NCBI GenBank assembly: GCA_017307755.1
Contig: JAFKGQ010000010.1
Coordinates: 372,001 to 436,000 of the forward strand
Origin: Chitinophagaceae bacterium
GTDB lineage: Bacteria; Bacteroidota; Bacteroidia; Chitinophagales; Chitinophagaceae
DNA: 64,000 nucleotides
Direction: 5' to 3'
The notes under the pieces were generated by a model. It saw only the letters and a list, made by a program, of their open reading frames with translations. It was not told the origin of the DNA and did no database searches. Each line of letters starts with the position of its first letter. Position 1 is the first letter of the stretch. Made by a program: the position numbers and the translations under genes. Shown in pieces: positions 33,558-42,916 of the stretch.

Positions 33558-35738
33558 ATGCATCCGAAAAGGATCCTGCTAACGATGGTCTTGTCTATCA
33601 CTTTACTGCGCAGTATGGCCGACGAAGGCATGTGGCTGCCGCTGTTGCTGGGCGAACAGGTGTATAGCGACATGGTAAAGAAAGGGCTGAAACTGACTAA
33701 AGAACAGCTGTACAGCATCAACAAGGCATCTCTCAAAGATGCCATCATTATTTTTGGCCGGGGCTGCACCGGAGAGATCGTCAGTAACGACGGTCTTATA
33801 TTTACCAATCATCATTGCGGCTATGACGCCATTGCTTCTTCCAGCTCTATCGAGCACAACTACCTTCACGATGGGTTTTATGCCAAAAGCAGACAAGAGG
33901 AGATACCTGCCCGTGGACTTACCGCCGACTTCCTTCTGAAGATCGAAGATGTAACAAAGGAAGTTGAGGATTCCCTAAAAGGTTTGTCGGGAGACGAACG
34001 CGCTACCAGACAGCAAAGCGTGCTGACCACCATCAGCAACCGCTATTCCGATGCCAGGAAAAGTATTACGGGAAGAGTAAGTCCTCTTTTCAAGGGTAAT
34101 CAATTCCTTGTCTTTGTCTATCAACGCTACAGCGATATCCGGCTGGTAGGCGCTCCGCCGGAAAGCGTCGGTAAGTTCGGGGGTGACACGGACAACTGGG
34201 AGTGGCCTCGTCATACCGGAGATTTCTCCATCTTCCGCGTATATGCGGGAAAGGATGGACTGCCTTCGGAATATTCCACAGACGACGTCCCGCTGAAGCC
34301 CAAATATTTTTTGCCGATCTCTTTAAAAGGATTAAAGGATGGGGACTATGCAATGATCTATGGCTATCCCGGCAGTACCAATCGTTATGAAACTTCCTTC
34401 GGAGTAAAACAAAAGGTCGACATTGACAACCCGACACTTGTAAAGCTCCGGGATATCCGGCTGAAATACATGTTCGAAGAAATGAAAAAAGACCCGGCCG
34501 TCAAACTGCAGCTGGCCTCCAGCTATGCGGGTATCGCCAATTACTGGAAATTCTTTGACGGGGAGTCCAAACAACTGGTGAAGTATGACATTTACGGCCG
34601 GAAAAAAACGGAGGAAGCCGCTTTTCAGCAATGGGCCGAATCTCATTCCGACTATGATCATTTGTTCAAGGACTGGTCCAAAGCATATGACGACTGGCGC
34701 CCCTACAGCCGTCACCGGGTGTATATCACCGAGGGTATCCTGGGCAGCCCGCTGATGGCGTTTGCCGCCATACTCCAAAATGTGGAATATGCGCTGGTAA
34801 AACCAGGCGAAGGAGGCAATCTGAAAAAGTTCTTACAGGCCGCCGACGAAGCGCGCAAAACTTTTCTGAAACAGGAGAACAAGCCTTCCGACCAGCGTAT
34901 CGTAGCAGCCATCACACAGGCCTTTTATCAGGACGTCGATAAGAACCAGCACCCCATCAGCTTTTACGAGACGGTACAATTCAACTACGGCCCGTTAAAT
35001 GAAGATGCCACTTATCAGAAGTATGCCGCCGCCGTTTTTTCCAAGACCTTTATTTTTGACGACGCGCGCTGGAATGCTTTTCTCAACCGTCCCGAGGCCG
35101 CCACGCTGCAGGAAGATCCCGCTTACAAGCATGCGAATGCTTTTCTTCATAACTGGCAGACCAAATACCTGTCATTCTATCAGCAATTCAATTCCCGGAA
35201 CAATGAACTGGGGAGGTTATATCTGAAGGGCGTTATCGAGAAAGACCCGAAAAAAGTCCGTTACCCTGACGCCACTTTTACCATGCGTGTGTCCTATGGC
35301 AATGTAAAATCCTATACCCCCCGCGACGCCGTGCGTTACGATTATGTCACGACAATGAAGGGGGTATTGGAGAAATATGTTCCAGGGGATTATGAGTTCG
35401 ATCTACCGCCGGGATTGCTGGAGCTGGCCAGGAAAAAGGATTTTGGTCAATACGCCGACAGACAGCGCAATGACCTTGTCATAGGTTTTATCACGACCAA
35501 TGATATTACGGGCGGCAATTCCGGCTCGCCTGTACTGAATGCCAGCGGAGAGCTGATCGGGCTCGCCTTTGATGGTAATTACGAAGCGCTCAGTCACAAG
35601 ATAGCGTTTGATCCCGTATACAACCGGACCATCTGCGTAGATATCCGATACGTATTATGGTGTATCGACAAGCTGGGCGGTGCGCCGAATATCATCAATG
35701 AGCTGAAACTCGTACGCACCACGCCGGCAGGCAAATAG
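33558..35738 (+). CDS. S46-family dipeptidyl-peptidase, DPP7-like
   Basis: The 726-residue exported peptidase has a signal peptide (about 1-22), a catalytic His in LIFTNHHCGYD (80-90) and the nucleophile Ser655 in TGGNSGSPVL. Residue 673 is Gly (in LAFDGNYEAL). In the S46 family Gly at this position goes with DPP7-type preference for hydrophobic P1 residues, while Arg marks the acid-specific DPP11. It releases dipeptides from peptides in the periplasm. It starts 11 bases after obg. Its stop codon is one base from that of the convergent lipoprotein gene. Confidence 0.93.
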   Translation: MHPKRILLTMVLSITLLRSMADEGMWLPLLLGEQVYSDMVKKGLKLTKEQLYSINKASLKDAIIIFGRGCTGEIVSNDGLIFTNHHCGYDAIASSSSIEHNYLHDGFYAKSRQEEIPARGLTADFLLKIEDVTKEVEDSLKGLSGDERATRQQSVLTTISNRYSDARKSITGRVSPLFKGNQFLVFVYQRYSDIRLVGAPPESVGKFGGDTDNWEWPRHTGDFSIFRVYAGKDGLPSEYSTDDVPLKPKYFLPISLKGLKDGDYAMIYGYPGSTNRYETSFGVKQKVDIDNPTLVKLRDIRLKYMFEEMKKDPAVKLQLASSYAGIANYWKFFDGESKQLVKYDIYGRKKTEEAAFQQWAESHSDYDHLFKDWSKAYDDWRPYSRHRVYITEGILGSPLMAFAAILQNVEYALVKPGEGGNLKKFLQAADEARKTFLKQENKPSDQRIVAAITQAFYQDVDKNQHPISFYETVQFNYGPLNEDATYQKYAAAVFSKTFIFDDARWNAFLNRPEAATLQEDPAYKHANAFLHNWQTKYLSFYQQFNSRNNELGRLYLKGVIEKDPKKVRYPDATFTMRVSYGNVKSYTPRDAVRYDYVTTMKGVLEKYVPGDYEFDLPPGLLELARKKDFGQYADRQRNDLVIGFITTNDITGGNSGSPVLNASGELIGLAFDGNYEALSHKIAFDPVYNRTICVDIRYVLWCIDKLGGAPNIINELKLVRTTPAGK

Positions 35739-35739
35739 G

Positions 35740-36291
35740 TCAATTCGAGAGGTTCATGGCTGCAGCGCTGCCGCTGCCTTGTGACGGGACTTTCAGGAGC
35801 CCTGTAAGGGTGCTGTAATCCATCTGGCTCATCTCTTTACTGGTGTAGGTCTTTACCGAACCGTTGCTGCCCGTGACAGCCACTTTTGACGGGACCACCA
35901 CATACCTGTATAAAAACCCGGTATAGGTGGTGGGTGATAACAGACTGATGGAGCCTACCACAAAATGCTCTTCGAGGGCCAGGGAAGCGTTGATGATGCT
36001 GGAGTCATTGCTCAGCGGATCGCTCACCAGCAGATAGCCTATCACCGACCCTTTGTTCAGGATATCCGCAGTAATGGCTTTTGCGGTAATACTCTGATAA
36101 TAGACGGAATCACCGGATGTTTGATCCTTAGCGCCTGTCATGCTCAGCGTGATCCAGTTGGAATACATTACGCTGTCCGGCCCAGCCGGGCCGGCCGGGC
36201 CCGTGTCACCTTTTTTACAGCTCATGGTCATAAAAACACTGGTAGTCACGACGGCCATTAAAATGAGTTTTGGATTTCTCAAGGCTTTCAA
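35740..36291 (-). CDS. Lipoprotein with a short collagen-like triplet stretch
   Basis: The 183-residue lipoprotein has lipobox-like SVFMTMSCKKG. Directly after the Cys come Gly-x-y triplets (GDTGPAGPAGPDSVMYSNW), then a globular part. Such lipoproteins, with a very short collagen-like linker between the anchor Cys and a domain of unknown function, are frequent in Bacteroidota. No function can be assigned. Its 3' end is convergent with the S46 peptidase gene with one base between the stop codons, so no terminator fits between them. Confidence 0.8.
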   Translation of the reverse strand: MKALRNPKLILMAVVTTSVFMTMSCKKGDTGPAGPAGPDSVMYSNWITLSMTGAKDQTSGDSVYYQSITAKAITADILNKGSVIGYLLVSDPLSNDSSIINASLALEEHFVVGSISLLSPTTYTGFLYRYVVVPSKVAVTGSNGSVKTYTSKEMSQMDYSTLTGLLKVPSQGSGSAAAMNLSN

Positions 36292-36384
36292 TTTTTAAAG
36301 GTGAAGTATTGCTATACAATAGTGGATACGTGCCTGCGCGAGGGAGGGTCTAACGTTTTTCGGTAAATGAAGGAAATTTGCCGG

Positions 36385-36993
36385 TTATTTGGCCGGCGGC
36401 GAGTCTTTCCATTGCCATAAATGGATACAGGCGTAGGTCCTGTAAGGACTCCATTTTTGTGAGATCCGTAAAAGCTCTTCGCGAAAGGCCTTTTTATCCG
36501 TATTATCCAGCTTGTACAGGCGCATCATGGCATTTTGTATACCAACATCGTCAATGGCAAAGACGTCCGGTCTTCCCAGGCTGAACATCAGCAGCATCTC
36601 CGCTGTCCACTGGCCGACCCCTTTTATCCGGGTGATATAGCTGATGACGGCTTCATTGTCCATTTTATGCAGCCGGCGGTGGTCCATGCCCTGTTCGATG
36701 GCAAACCGGGCCACATTGTGTACATAGTTGACCTTGGCGTTGGAAAGCCCGATACCACGGAGGGTTTCAAAGGGGGTGGTCAGAATCTCTTCCGGCAGTG
36801 GAATGCGTCCTCCAAAGATGTTGAGATACCGCGTGGTGATTGTATTTGCCACTTTGGTGGAAAGCTGCTGGCTCATGATGGAGACGATGAGATAGTGGTG
36901 TACATCTTTCCGCCGGCGGAGCTTATAAGCCTCCTGCCCGTCGAGGAGTTTCTTCAGTTTTCTATCTTTTGCCAGGTGTTCGCGATAGTCCAT
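36385..36993 (-). CDS. DNA-3-methyladenine glycosylase (HhH-GPD, AlkA-like)
   Basis: This 202-residue base-excision glycosylase has a helix-hairpin-helix (IKGVGQWTAEMLLMF, about 123-137) and the catalytic Asp in VFAIDDVGIQ (Asp149). It lacks the iron-sulfur Cys cluster of the Nth/MutY type and the N-terminal TBP-like domain of E. coli AlkA, so it is the short form. It removes alkylated bases. The 93-base gap upstream of it, before the lipoprotein start, shows nothing notable. Confidence 0.9.
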   Translation of the reverse strand: MDYREHLAKDRKLKKLLDGQEAYKLRRRKDVHHYLIVSIMSQQLSTKVANTITTRYLNIFGGRIPLPEEILTTPFETLRGIGLSNAKVNYVHNVARFAIEQGMDHRRLHKMDNEAVISYITRIKGVGQWTAEMLLMFSLGRPDVFAIDDVGIQNAMMRLYKLDNTDKKAFREELLRISQKWSPYRTYACIHLWQWKDSPPAK

Positions 36994-37035
36994 CTACGAA
37001 TGGTCTGTTTTATATTTGTCGTCTGAATGATGAGC

Positions 37036-38532
37036 CTAGCTAAAGGTATAGCTTACACCGCCATCCTTTTCATCCTTGAGTACGATGCCCAGTTGCAACA
37101 GCTGGAGCCGGATCTTATCCGACGTAGCATAGTCCTTTCGCTTACGGGCGTCCTTTCTGATGTCGATAAGCAGATCGACAACCCCCGTGAGTTTATTATC
37201 ATCCGCGGCGGATTCGTCCTTAAGACCAAATATTTTTTCCAGATAGTCGGAAAAGTATGTTTTCAGCATTTCGAACGTAGTACTGGAAAGTGCATCGGAA
37301 GCGATGTGACCACTCTTGATGGAATTGATCACGGGCGTCAGCTCGAACATATTGGCCAATACTTTTGCAGTATTGAAGTCATCGCTCATGAACTCATCGA
37401 ACTCCAGCAGAAGCTTATTGACCCTGGCATCCAGGTCGGGGTCTGTGGCAGCGCCGGCCGGGGTTTCCAGCTTTTTCAACACTTCATATGCCTCCCACAA
37501 TCTTTTCAACCCTTTTTCAGCAGCTTGTAAGGCTTCGTTGCTAAAATCGAGGGTACTGCGATAGTGTGTTTGCAGGATAAAGAAACGTATGGTCATGGGA
37601 GAGTATCCTTGTTGCAACAGAGGGTGGTTGCCCGAGAACATCTGTGTCAGCATGATCTGGTTGCCATAGCTCTTACCCATTTTTTTCCCGTTGAGGGTAA
37701 TCATGTTATTATGCAGCCAATAGCGTGCGGGGACATGTTTATTACAGATGGTGCTCTGTGCGATCTCGCTCTCATGATGGGGGAACTGGAGGTCCATGCC
37801 GCCTCCGTGGATATCGAATTCCCCACCCAGGTATTTGGTGCTCATGGCCGAGCATTCGATGTGCCAGCCGGGGAAACCTTCGCCCCAGGGGCTTTTCCAT
37901 CTCATGATATGTTCTTTGGGAGCGGCTTTCCAAAGAGCAAAGTCCTGGCGGTTGCGTTTTTCATCCTGTCCGTCCAGCTCACGGGTGGTCTCCAGGAGAT
38001 CGTCGAGGATCCTTCCGCTAAGCTTACCGTAGGGATAGTGCGCGGCATATTTCTTTACGTCGAAGTAGACGGAACCATTGACTACATAAGCATACCCTTC
38101 GTCGATGATCTTTTCGATCATGACGATCTGCTCCACGATGTGTCCTGTGGCGGTAGGCTCTATACTGGGATCCAGGTTATTGAATTGATGCATGGCCCAA
38201 TGAAAAAGATTGGTATATTTCTGTACCAATTCCATCGGCTCCAGCTTTTCCAGTACGGCTTTTTTTGCGATCTTATCCTCGGCTTCCCTCCCCTCTTCCT
38301 CGAAGTGACCGGCATCGGTGATATTTCGCACGTAGCGGACCTTAAACCCCAGGTGCAGCAGGTAACGATAGATAAAGTCAAAGGTTATAAAGGGCCTGGC
38401 ATGGCCAAGATGACTTTCTCCGCTGACCGTGGGGCCGCAGACATACATTCCCACATGGCCAGGCGTAATAGGAATAAATTCTTCTTTCTTTCTTGTATAT
38501 GAATTAAAGACCTTTAATATTGACGGGTTCAT
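37036..38532 (-). CDS. cysS: Cysteinyl-tRNA synthetase
   Basis: The 498-residue class I synthetase has HLGH (41-44, the HIGH motif) and KMGKS (284-288, the KMSKS motif). The zinc ligands line up as Cys32, Cys227, His252 and Glu256. The C-terminal anticodon-binding part ends QLGIVLKDEKDGGVSYTF. It charges tRNA-Cys. On the minus strand TATCTTCG precedes the start by about 10 bases and resembles a -7 element. Confidence 0.97.
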   Translation of the reverse strand: MNPSILKVFNSYTRKKEEFIPITPGHVGMYVCGPTVSGESHLGHARPFITFDFIYRYLLHLGFKVRYVRNITDAGHFEEEGREAEDKIAKKAVLEKLEPMELVQKYTNLFHWAMHQFNNLDPSIEPTATGHIVEQIVMIEKIIDEGYAYVVNGSVYFDVKKYAAHYPYGKLSGRILDDLLETTRELDGQDEKRNRQDFALWKAAPKEHIMRWKSPWGEGFPGWHIECSAMSTKYLGGEFDIHGGGMDLQFPHHESEIAQSTICNKHVPARYWLHNNMITLNGKKMGKSYGNQIMLTQMFSGNHPLLQQGYSPMTIRFFILQTHYRSTLDFSNEALQAAEKGLKRLWEAYEVLKKLETPAGAATDPDLDARVNKLLLEFDEFMSDDFNTAKVLANMFELTPVINSIKSGHIASDALSSTTFEMLKTYFSDYLEKIFGLKDESAADDNKLTGVVDLLIDIRKDARKRKDYATSDKIRLQLLQLGIVLKDEKDGGVSYTFS

Positions 38533-38555
38533 ACTAACCCCCGAAGATACAATAT

Positions 38556-39692
38556 TTAGGGGAGTTGCAAGTCTGCTATGACAGGGTTATGGTCCGACCA
38601 GGGAAGGGAAAATTTCCGGCATTGGACGACAGGCAGTCGTGGATCGGCCAGGATGTAGTCTATACGCAGTGTAGGGGATATATGGACATAGGTGCGCCCG
38701 ATACCAAAGCCTTTTTTGATATAGGCGTCCTGCCAGCCGTCCCGGATGGTAAAATAGGTATAAGAATTGGGGACATCGTTAAAATCCCCACAAATAAGGG
38801 CCGGATGAGGGCTTTTGTCCAGTTCTGCCCGTACCTGTTCAGCCTGGTTTCCCCGCAGACGAAATGCATAGCGGAGTTTTTTGGCGATGGAGCGGGAGGC
38901 CATGAGGATGCTGTCGTCGACATTCTTGATGATCTCGATATCATGGAAGTCCTTGCTTTTAAACAGGACGGACTGGAGGTGGGTGGTAAAGATCCGGACA
39001 GTATCCTTACCTGCGAGGACATCGGCAGCGATGAGGCTTTCCTGGGCGGTCAGCTTATCCTCTTTTGGATACCGCATAAGAAGGGAATCCGCAAATGGGT
39101 ACCTGGAAAAAATGATCACGCCGCTCTCGTATGAGCCATCGGGGCGGGCATAATCCCTGGAAAAATAGCTGTAAGGATAATGCAGCTGATCACGCATATA
39201 GGTCAGGTTGTCGTCTCCGCTTTGAGATTTGCGGGAGGTATAAAATTCCTGGAGGCAAATGACGTCGGCATTCTGCCCGCGCATGAACTCCAGCATTTGG
39301 GGCTTATGACCGGAGGCGCCTCTTTTTTTGGTGATATAATCGTCAAAGCTACGGATGTTCCAGGTGAGTATGCGCAGCGTATGGGGAGGTTTCGCAGATT
39401 GAAATTTATTGCCCGGATGAAATGCCCAGAAACTATGGATATTGGGCCAGCCAAGTATCAGGGCTGCCAGGGATACGAGTGACCAGCGGCGGCAGGAGGG
39501 AAAGAAAAGACCGAGAATAAAGAAAACCAGTACAAGCAGGAGCAGCAGAGGGAATACGAGCCCCAGCAGGGAGAAAAGCCACCATCGGCCCGGATGCAGG
39601 AGGGCGTTGGCGCAGGCCAGCAGGAAAAGGATCACCGCAACGATGTTCGTGATGATGAACAGGCGGCGTGAAAATTTTCGAATAGTCGCCAT
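38556..39692 (-). CDS. Membrane-anchored endonuclease/exonuclease/phosphatase (EEP) family protein
   Basis: The 378-residue protein has two or three N-terminal membrane helices (about 10-85) followed by an EEP domain (about 100-378). Its motifs are LTWNIRSFD, VICLQEFY, an internal SGVIIFSRYP, ICGDFNDVPNS, DYILADPRL and WSDHNPVIADL. Members include nucleases, sphingomyelinases and lipid phosphatases, so the substrate is open. It lies just downstream of the rhomboid pair on the same strand, with 11 bases between genes, so the three are probably cotranscribed. Confidence 0.88.
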   Translation of the reverse strand: MATIRKFSRRLFIITNIVAVILFLLACANALLHPGRWWLFSLLGLVFPLLLLLVLVFFILGLFFPSCRRWSLVSLAALILGWPNIHSFWAFHPGNKFQSAKPPHTLRILTWNIRSFDDYITKKRGASGHKPQMLEFMRGQNADVICLQEFYTSRKSQSGDDNLTYMRDQLHYPYSYFSRDYARPDGSYESGVIIFSRYPFADSLLMRYPKEDKLTAQESLIAADVLAGKDTVRIFTTHLQSVLFKSKDFHDIEIIKNVDDSILMASRSIAKKLRYAFRLRGNQAEQVRAELDKSPHPALICGDFNDVPNSYTYFTIRDGWQDAYIKKGFGIGRTYVHISPTLRIDYILADPRLPVVQCRKFSLPWSDHNPVIADLQLP

Positions 39693-39703
39693 GAAGACCT
39701 AAG

Positions 39704-40618
39704 TTACAAATCTTCTTCGTCTGCAGCCCGTTTGAGAATGTCTTTTTCCTCATCGGTGAGAAAACGATACCCTTGTTGATTGATCTTGTCCAGGATCTCG
39801 TCGATACGTTGCTGGGTGATATTGGGTATTTTTTTATAGGGCTGCGTTCCGGAAACCTTATAATAAAATTCATCTCTGGGCGAGCGTCCCTTTTTCTTTT
39901 TTCCCGGATTGAAGAGGTCGTTGCACCAATCGAAAAACCTGTTCATCCATATGCTGCCGTCATAGCCTCTCCGTACCAGATAGATAAAGACAAAGCCGGC
40001 GCCAGCGCCTGTAATGTTTGCAATATAGCTCGCCGTGTCACTATGTCCGATGCCTGCCAGGTCCACGATAAGGAAGATCAATGTAAATATCCACAGGGGT
40101 ATTCCCCCATTGATCATGGGAAAGATCCTGTAATCCGGCGCGACAGTGGTCGTTGCAATGGCGACGGCCATAACACCGGGGTTGGCTCCCAGCAGATAGA
40201 CTTCCGACGCATGCGTTTTCAGACCAGGGACCATGCCATACGCCATGAGGGTGATCCCAGCGGCGGCCACCCCTCCATAGAGATAGATAGGTATCAGCTT
40301 ACGGTTGCCCATAAGGTCCTGCAGGATATAGCCAAAGCCCCAGAGCCAAAACATATTCCCTATGAAGCGGGCGATCTTTTGTTCGGAGAACATAAAGGTC
40401 AGGATGGTCCAGGGCCGGGAAGACAGTCTGTCCATGTCTGCCGGCATGGAAAACCAGCTAAGGACATCGGTCCCAAAGACAATCTCTTTGTCATTCATTT
40501 TAAAAATGAGGTAAATAAACTGAAGAATGATAAAAAGAACGGCATTTATAACGATCAATTGGACCAGCGCATTCCCGTCCTGCCCCAGCGTCATTTTTTT
40601 GCGATAGCTATCTTCCAT
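39704..40618 (-). CDS. Rhomboid-like membrane protein lacking the catalytic dyad (pseudoprotease)
   Basis: I start at the ATG giving MEDSYRKKMTLGQDG (304 residues). Upstream ATGs at 40627 and 40696 are possible. Six membrane helices are visible (about 18-40, 84-100, 108-128, 142-160, 172-190, 196-214). Where active rhomboids have GxSG, this protein has GANPG (Asn146 for Ser), and where they have the helix-6 His it has ANITG (Asn201). The Asn of the HxxxxHxxxN motif is kept (GNMFWLW). A cytosolic tail of about 75 residues follows (KKKKGRSPRDEFYYK to the end). It is probably a non-proteolytic partner of the active rhomboid encoded just upstream. Confidence 0.82.
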   Translation of the reverse strand: MEDSYRKKMTLGQDGNALVQLIVINAVLFIILQFIYLIFKMNDKEIVFGTDVLSWFSMPADMDRLSSRPWTILTFMFSEQKIARFIGNMFWLWGFGYILQDLMGNRKLIPIYLYGGVAAAGITLMAYGMVPGLKTHASEVYLLGANPGVMAVAIATTTVAPDYRIFPMINGGIPLWIFTLIFLIVDLAGIGHSDTASYIANITGAGAGFVFIYLVRRGYDGSIWMNRFFDWCNDLFNPGKKKKGRSPRDEFYYKVSGTQPYKKIPNITQQRIDEILDKINQQGYRFLTDEEKDILKRAADEEDL

Positions 40619-40701
40619 TATGCGCATAAAATTAGATTCTATGAAGTTACAAAACACCGCCAGCCCCACCAGCATTTTAACAGTCCTTGCCGGCAAAGAG
40701 T

Positions 40702-41406
40702 TTAGTAAAAAGTTCGCCGGTTGGACTTATTCCAGTAAATCACCAGCAACAATCCTACCAGACCTCCGCCAAGATGAGCCCAGTGAGCGACATTGTCCCC
40801 GGCATTATTGCTGATGCCGGAGAACAGTTCGATGGCGGCATAGCCCAGGACGAACCATTTGACCTTGATTGGGACAAAGAAATAAAGGTAGATGAGGCTG
40901 TTGGGAAAGAGGTAGCCAAAGGCGGCCAGACAGCCGAAGATGGCCCCGGAGGCGCCCACGGTGGCCTGGTTGAGGTCGAAGTCGTGGTTGTATTTATAGG
41001 GTTCTATCGACTCGGGTGAAAATTGCCTGAGCTGTTCGATGACGGGGAGCATTTCCCTGTACAGGACGGCCAGGTGAAAGACGGCTGCTCCGATGCCGCA
41101 GACAGTATAAAAGACCAGGAACCGCTTAGGCCCCCAATAATTTTCCAGAACGGCGCCGAACATCCACAGGGCGAACATATTGTAGAATATATGCCCGAAG
41201 CTTCCATGGAGGAACAGATAAGTCACCAGCTGATGGGGCCGGAAAAGGGGTGATTGGACCGTATGTAAAGCAAAAAGGTTCTCAATGCTATTTTTTATGG
41301 AAGGACCCAGGGTCATCTCCGCCAAAAAGATCAGTCCGTTGATAATGATCAAATTCTTAATAACAGGGGGTATCAGCTGGAAACCACCCGGACGAAATTC
41401 TGTCAT
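40702..41406 (-). CDS. Active rhomboid-family intramembrane serine protease
   Basis: The 234-residue, six-helix protein has the catalytic Ser153 in VGASGAIFG and His211 in AHWAHLGGGLVG, plus the H-x4-H-x3-N motif FLHGSFGHIFYNMFALW (His67, His72, Asn76). All catalytic residues are present. It cleaves membrane proteins within the bilayer; targets are unknown. It is the upstream gene of a rhomboid pair, with a pseudo-rhomboid next on the same strand. Confidence 0.92.
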   Translation of the reverse strand: MTEFRPGGFQLIPPVIKNLIIINGLIFLAEMTLGPSIKNSIENLFALHTVQSPLFRPHQLVTYLFLHGSFGHIFYNMFALWMFGAVLENYWGPKRFLVFYTVCGIGAAVFHLAVLYREMLPVIEQLRQFSPESIEPYKYNHDFDLNQATVGASGAIFGCLAAFGYLFPNSLIYLYFFVPIKVKWFVLGYAAIELFSGISNNAGDNVAHWAHLGGGLVGLLLVIYWNKSNRRTFY

Positions 41407-41458
41407 ACGCTATTCCTGTTTGAGTGTGTGCTTTATCTGCAAATTACTATTTATCCGG

Positions 41459-42868
41459 CTATCCTCTCTTTTTCAGTTGAACGATGTTCTCAATATGATG
41501 GGTATGCGGGAACATATCCACCGGCTGGACCTTTGTCACAACATATTTCTCATCCAATAGTTGCAGGTCCCTGGCCTGGGTGGCAGGATTACAGCTGACA
41601 TAGACAACGGTGGGCGCCTCCATGTCCAATATTTTCCGCACCAGCTTTTCGTGCATACCAGCCCGGGGCGGATCGGTGATGATGACATCCGGTTTGCCCT
41701 CGGCGGCAAAGAATGCGTCATTACAGATATCGATGACATCGCCGGCAAAGAAGCGGGCATGCCGGAGGTTGTTGAGCGCTGCATTTTCCCGGGCATCTTC
41801 GATGGCTTCAGGGATCACTTCCACGCCGATGATCCTGGCGGCCAGCCTGCTGAGAAAGATACCGATGCTCCCTGTTCCGCAATAAAGGTCATACACCGTC
41901 TGGGCGCCTGTCAGCTCAGCAAATTCACGGGTGACCTGGTAAAGCCGCTCACCCTGGCGGGTATTTGTCTGGAAAAAGGACTTTGGCCCCACCTTGAACC
42001 GGAAGTCCTCCAGCTTTTCGATGACGTATCCTTTTCCATGGGCAATGCGGGGCTCCAGGTCGGAGAGGCTGTCATTCCATTTGGGGTTGATGGTATACAA
42101 CAGGGTAGTCAGACCCGGGAATTGCCGGAGAATGTGCTCTTGTAAAGCAGTACGGGCCGGCTCATCCTCATATCCAAAGACGATGTTGACCATGATCTCA
42201 CCCGTCGTACAGATACGGACCTGCATGGTCCGCAGCCAGCCCTGATGGGATTTGATGTCATAAAAAGGGAGATTGCGGCTGATGGCGAAATCCTTTACGG
42301 CCAACCGCAGCTGATTGGTCGGCTCTTCCTGCAAATAGCAGGTGCCGATATCTACCACCTTGTCAAAGATCCCTTTGGCATGAAAGCCTGCCACATTCTG
42401 CTCGGGCGTGATATCGGGGTTATTCAATTCCCCCGGCAGGAGAAAGCGCCGGCTGGAAAAAGTATATTCGATCTTATTCCTGTAGCGGATGGTCTGTTCG
42501 GCCCCCAGGATCGGAGGGATCTCCGGCAGCTGTACCTTGCCAATACGACGGAGGTTATCCATCACCTGCTGTTGTTTGTACTCTAATTGCCTGGAATAAG
42601 GCAGCATCTGCCACCTGCAGCCGCCGCATACGCCAAAATGCTGGCAAAAAGGCTCTATCCTATCGGAAGAGTACTGATGCCAGGCTGTGACAAAACCTTC
42701 CGCCCAATCCTTTTTATTTTTGGAAAGTTTAACATCTACGACGTCTCCGGGTACGACATTCTCGATAAAGATCACTTTCCCGTCCACGCGGGCCAGGGAT
42801 TTGCCTTCGGCGGCATAACTTTCAACAAGGACCCGCTGCAGGACTATATTTTTATTTTTTCTACGCAC
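41459..42868 (-). CDS. rlmD: 23S rRNA (uracil-5-)-methyltransferase RlmD family (GTG start)
   Basis: From the GTG at 42868 the protein has 469 residues (VRRKNKNIVLQRV). An ATG exists at 42898, but an exact -7 element (TATATTTG, 42874-42881) lies between the two, and RlmD relatives begin near RRKNK, so I prefer the GTG. It has a TRAM domain (about 10-65), an iron-sulfur Cys set (CQHFGVCGGCRWQ, plus a later GTCYLQ), a SAM motif (YDLYCGTGSIGIF) and the catalytic Cys in YVSCNPATQARDL. It methylates a uridine of 23S rRNA. It diverges from the thioredoxin-like gene. Confidence 0.92.
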   Translation of the reverse strand: MRRKNKNIVLQRVLVESYAAEGKSLARVDGKVIFIENVVPGDVVDVKLSKNKKDWAEGFVTAWHQYSSDRIEPFCQHFGVCGGCRWQMLPYSRQLEYKQQQVMDNLRRIGKVQLPEIPPILGAEQTIRYRNKIEYTFSSRRFLLPGELNNPDITPEQNVAGFHAKGIFDKVVDIGTCYLQEEPTNQLRLAVKDFAISRNLPFYDIKSHQGWLRTMQVRICTTGEIMVNIVFGYEDEPARTALQEHILRQFPGLTTLLYTINPKWNDSLSDLEPRIAHGKGYVIEKLEDFRFKVGPKSFFQTNTRQGERLYQVTREFAELTGAQTVYDLYCGTGSIGIFLSRLAARIIGVEVIPEAIEDARENAALNNLRHARFFAGDVIDICNDAFFAAEGKPDVIITDPPRAGMHEKLVRKILDMEAPTVVYVSCNPATQARDLQLLDEKYVVTKVQPVDMFPHTHHIENIVQLKKRG

Positions 42869-42916
42869 AGCGGCAAATATAAAAATGTCCTGGGACATGG
42901 TTATTTTTACAGACGT

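Noticed and set aside
35740..36291. Collagen-like protein as a possible surface fibre.
   Set aside because: Only about four Gly-x-y triplets are present, a linker rather than a collagen domain.
42869..42898. ATG start of rlmD, 10 codons upstream of the chosen GTG.
   Set aside because: An exact -7 promoter element lies between the two codons, so the ATG would not be on the transcript; it remains possible if another promoter is used.
42587..42916. Upstream extension of the thioredoxin-like protein.
   Set aside because: It lies opposite the rlmD coding region and the signal peptide starts at 42917.
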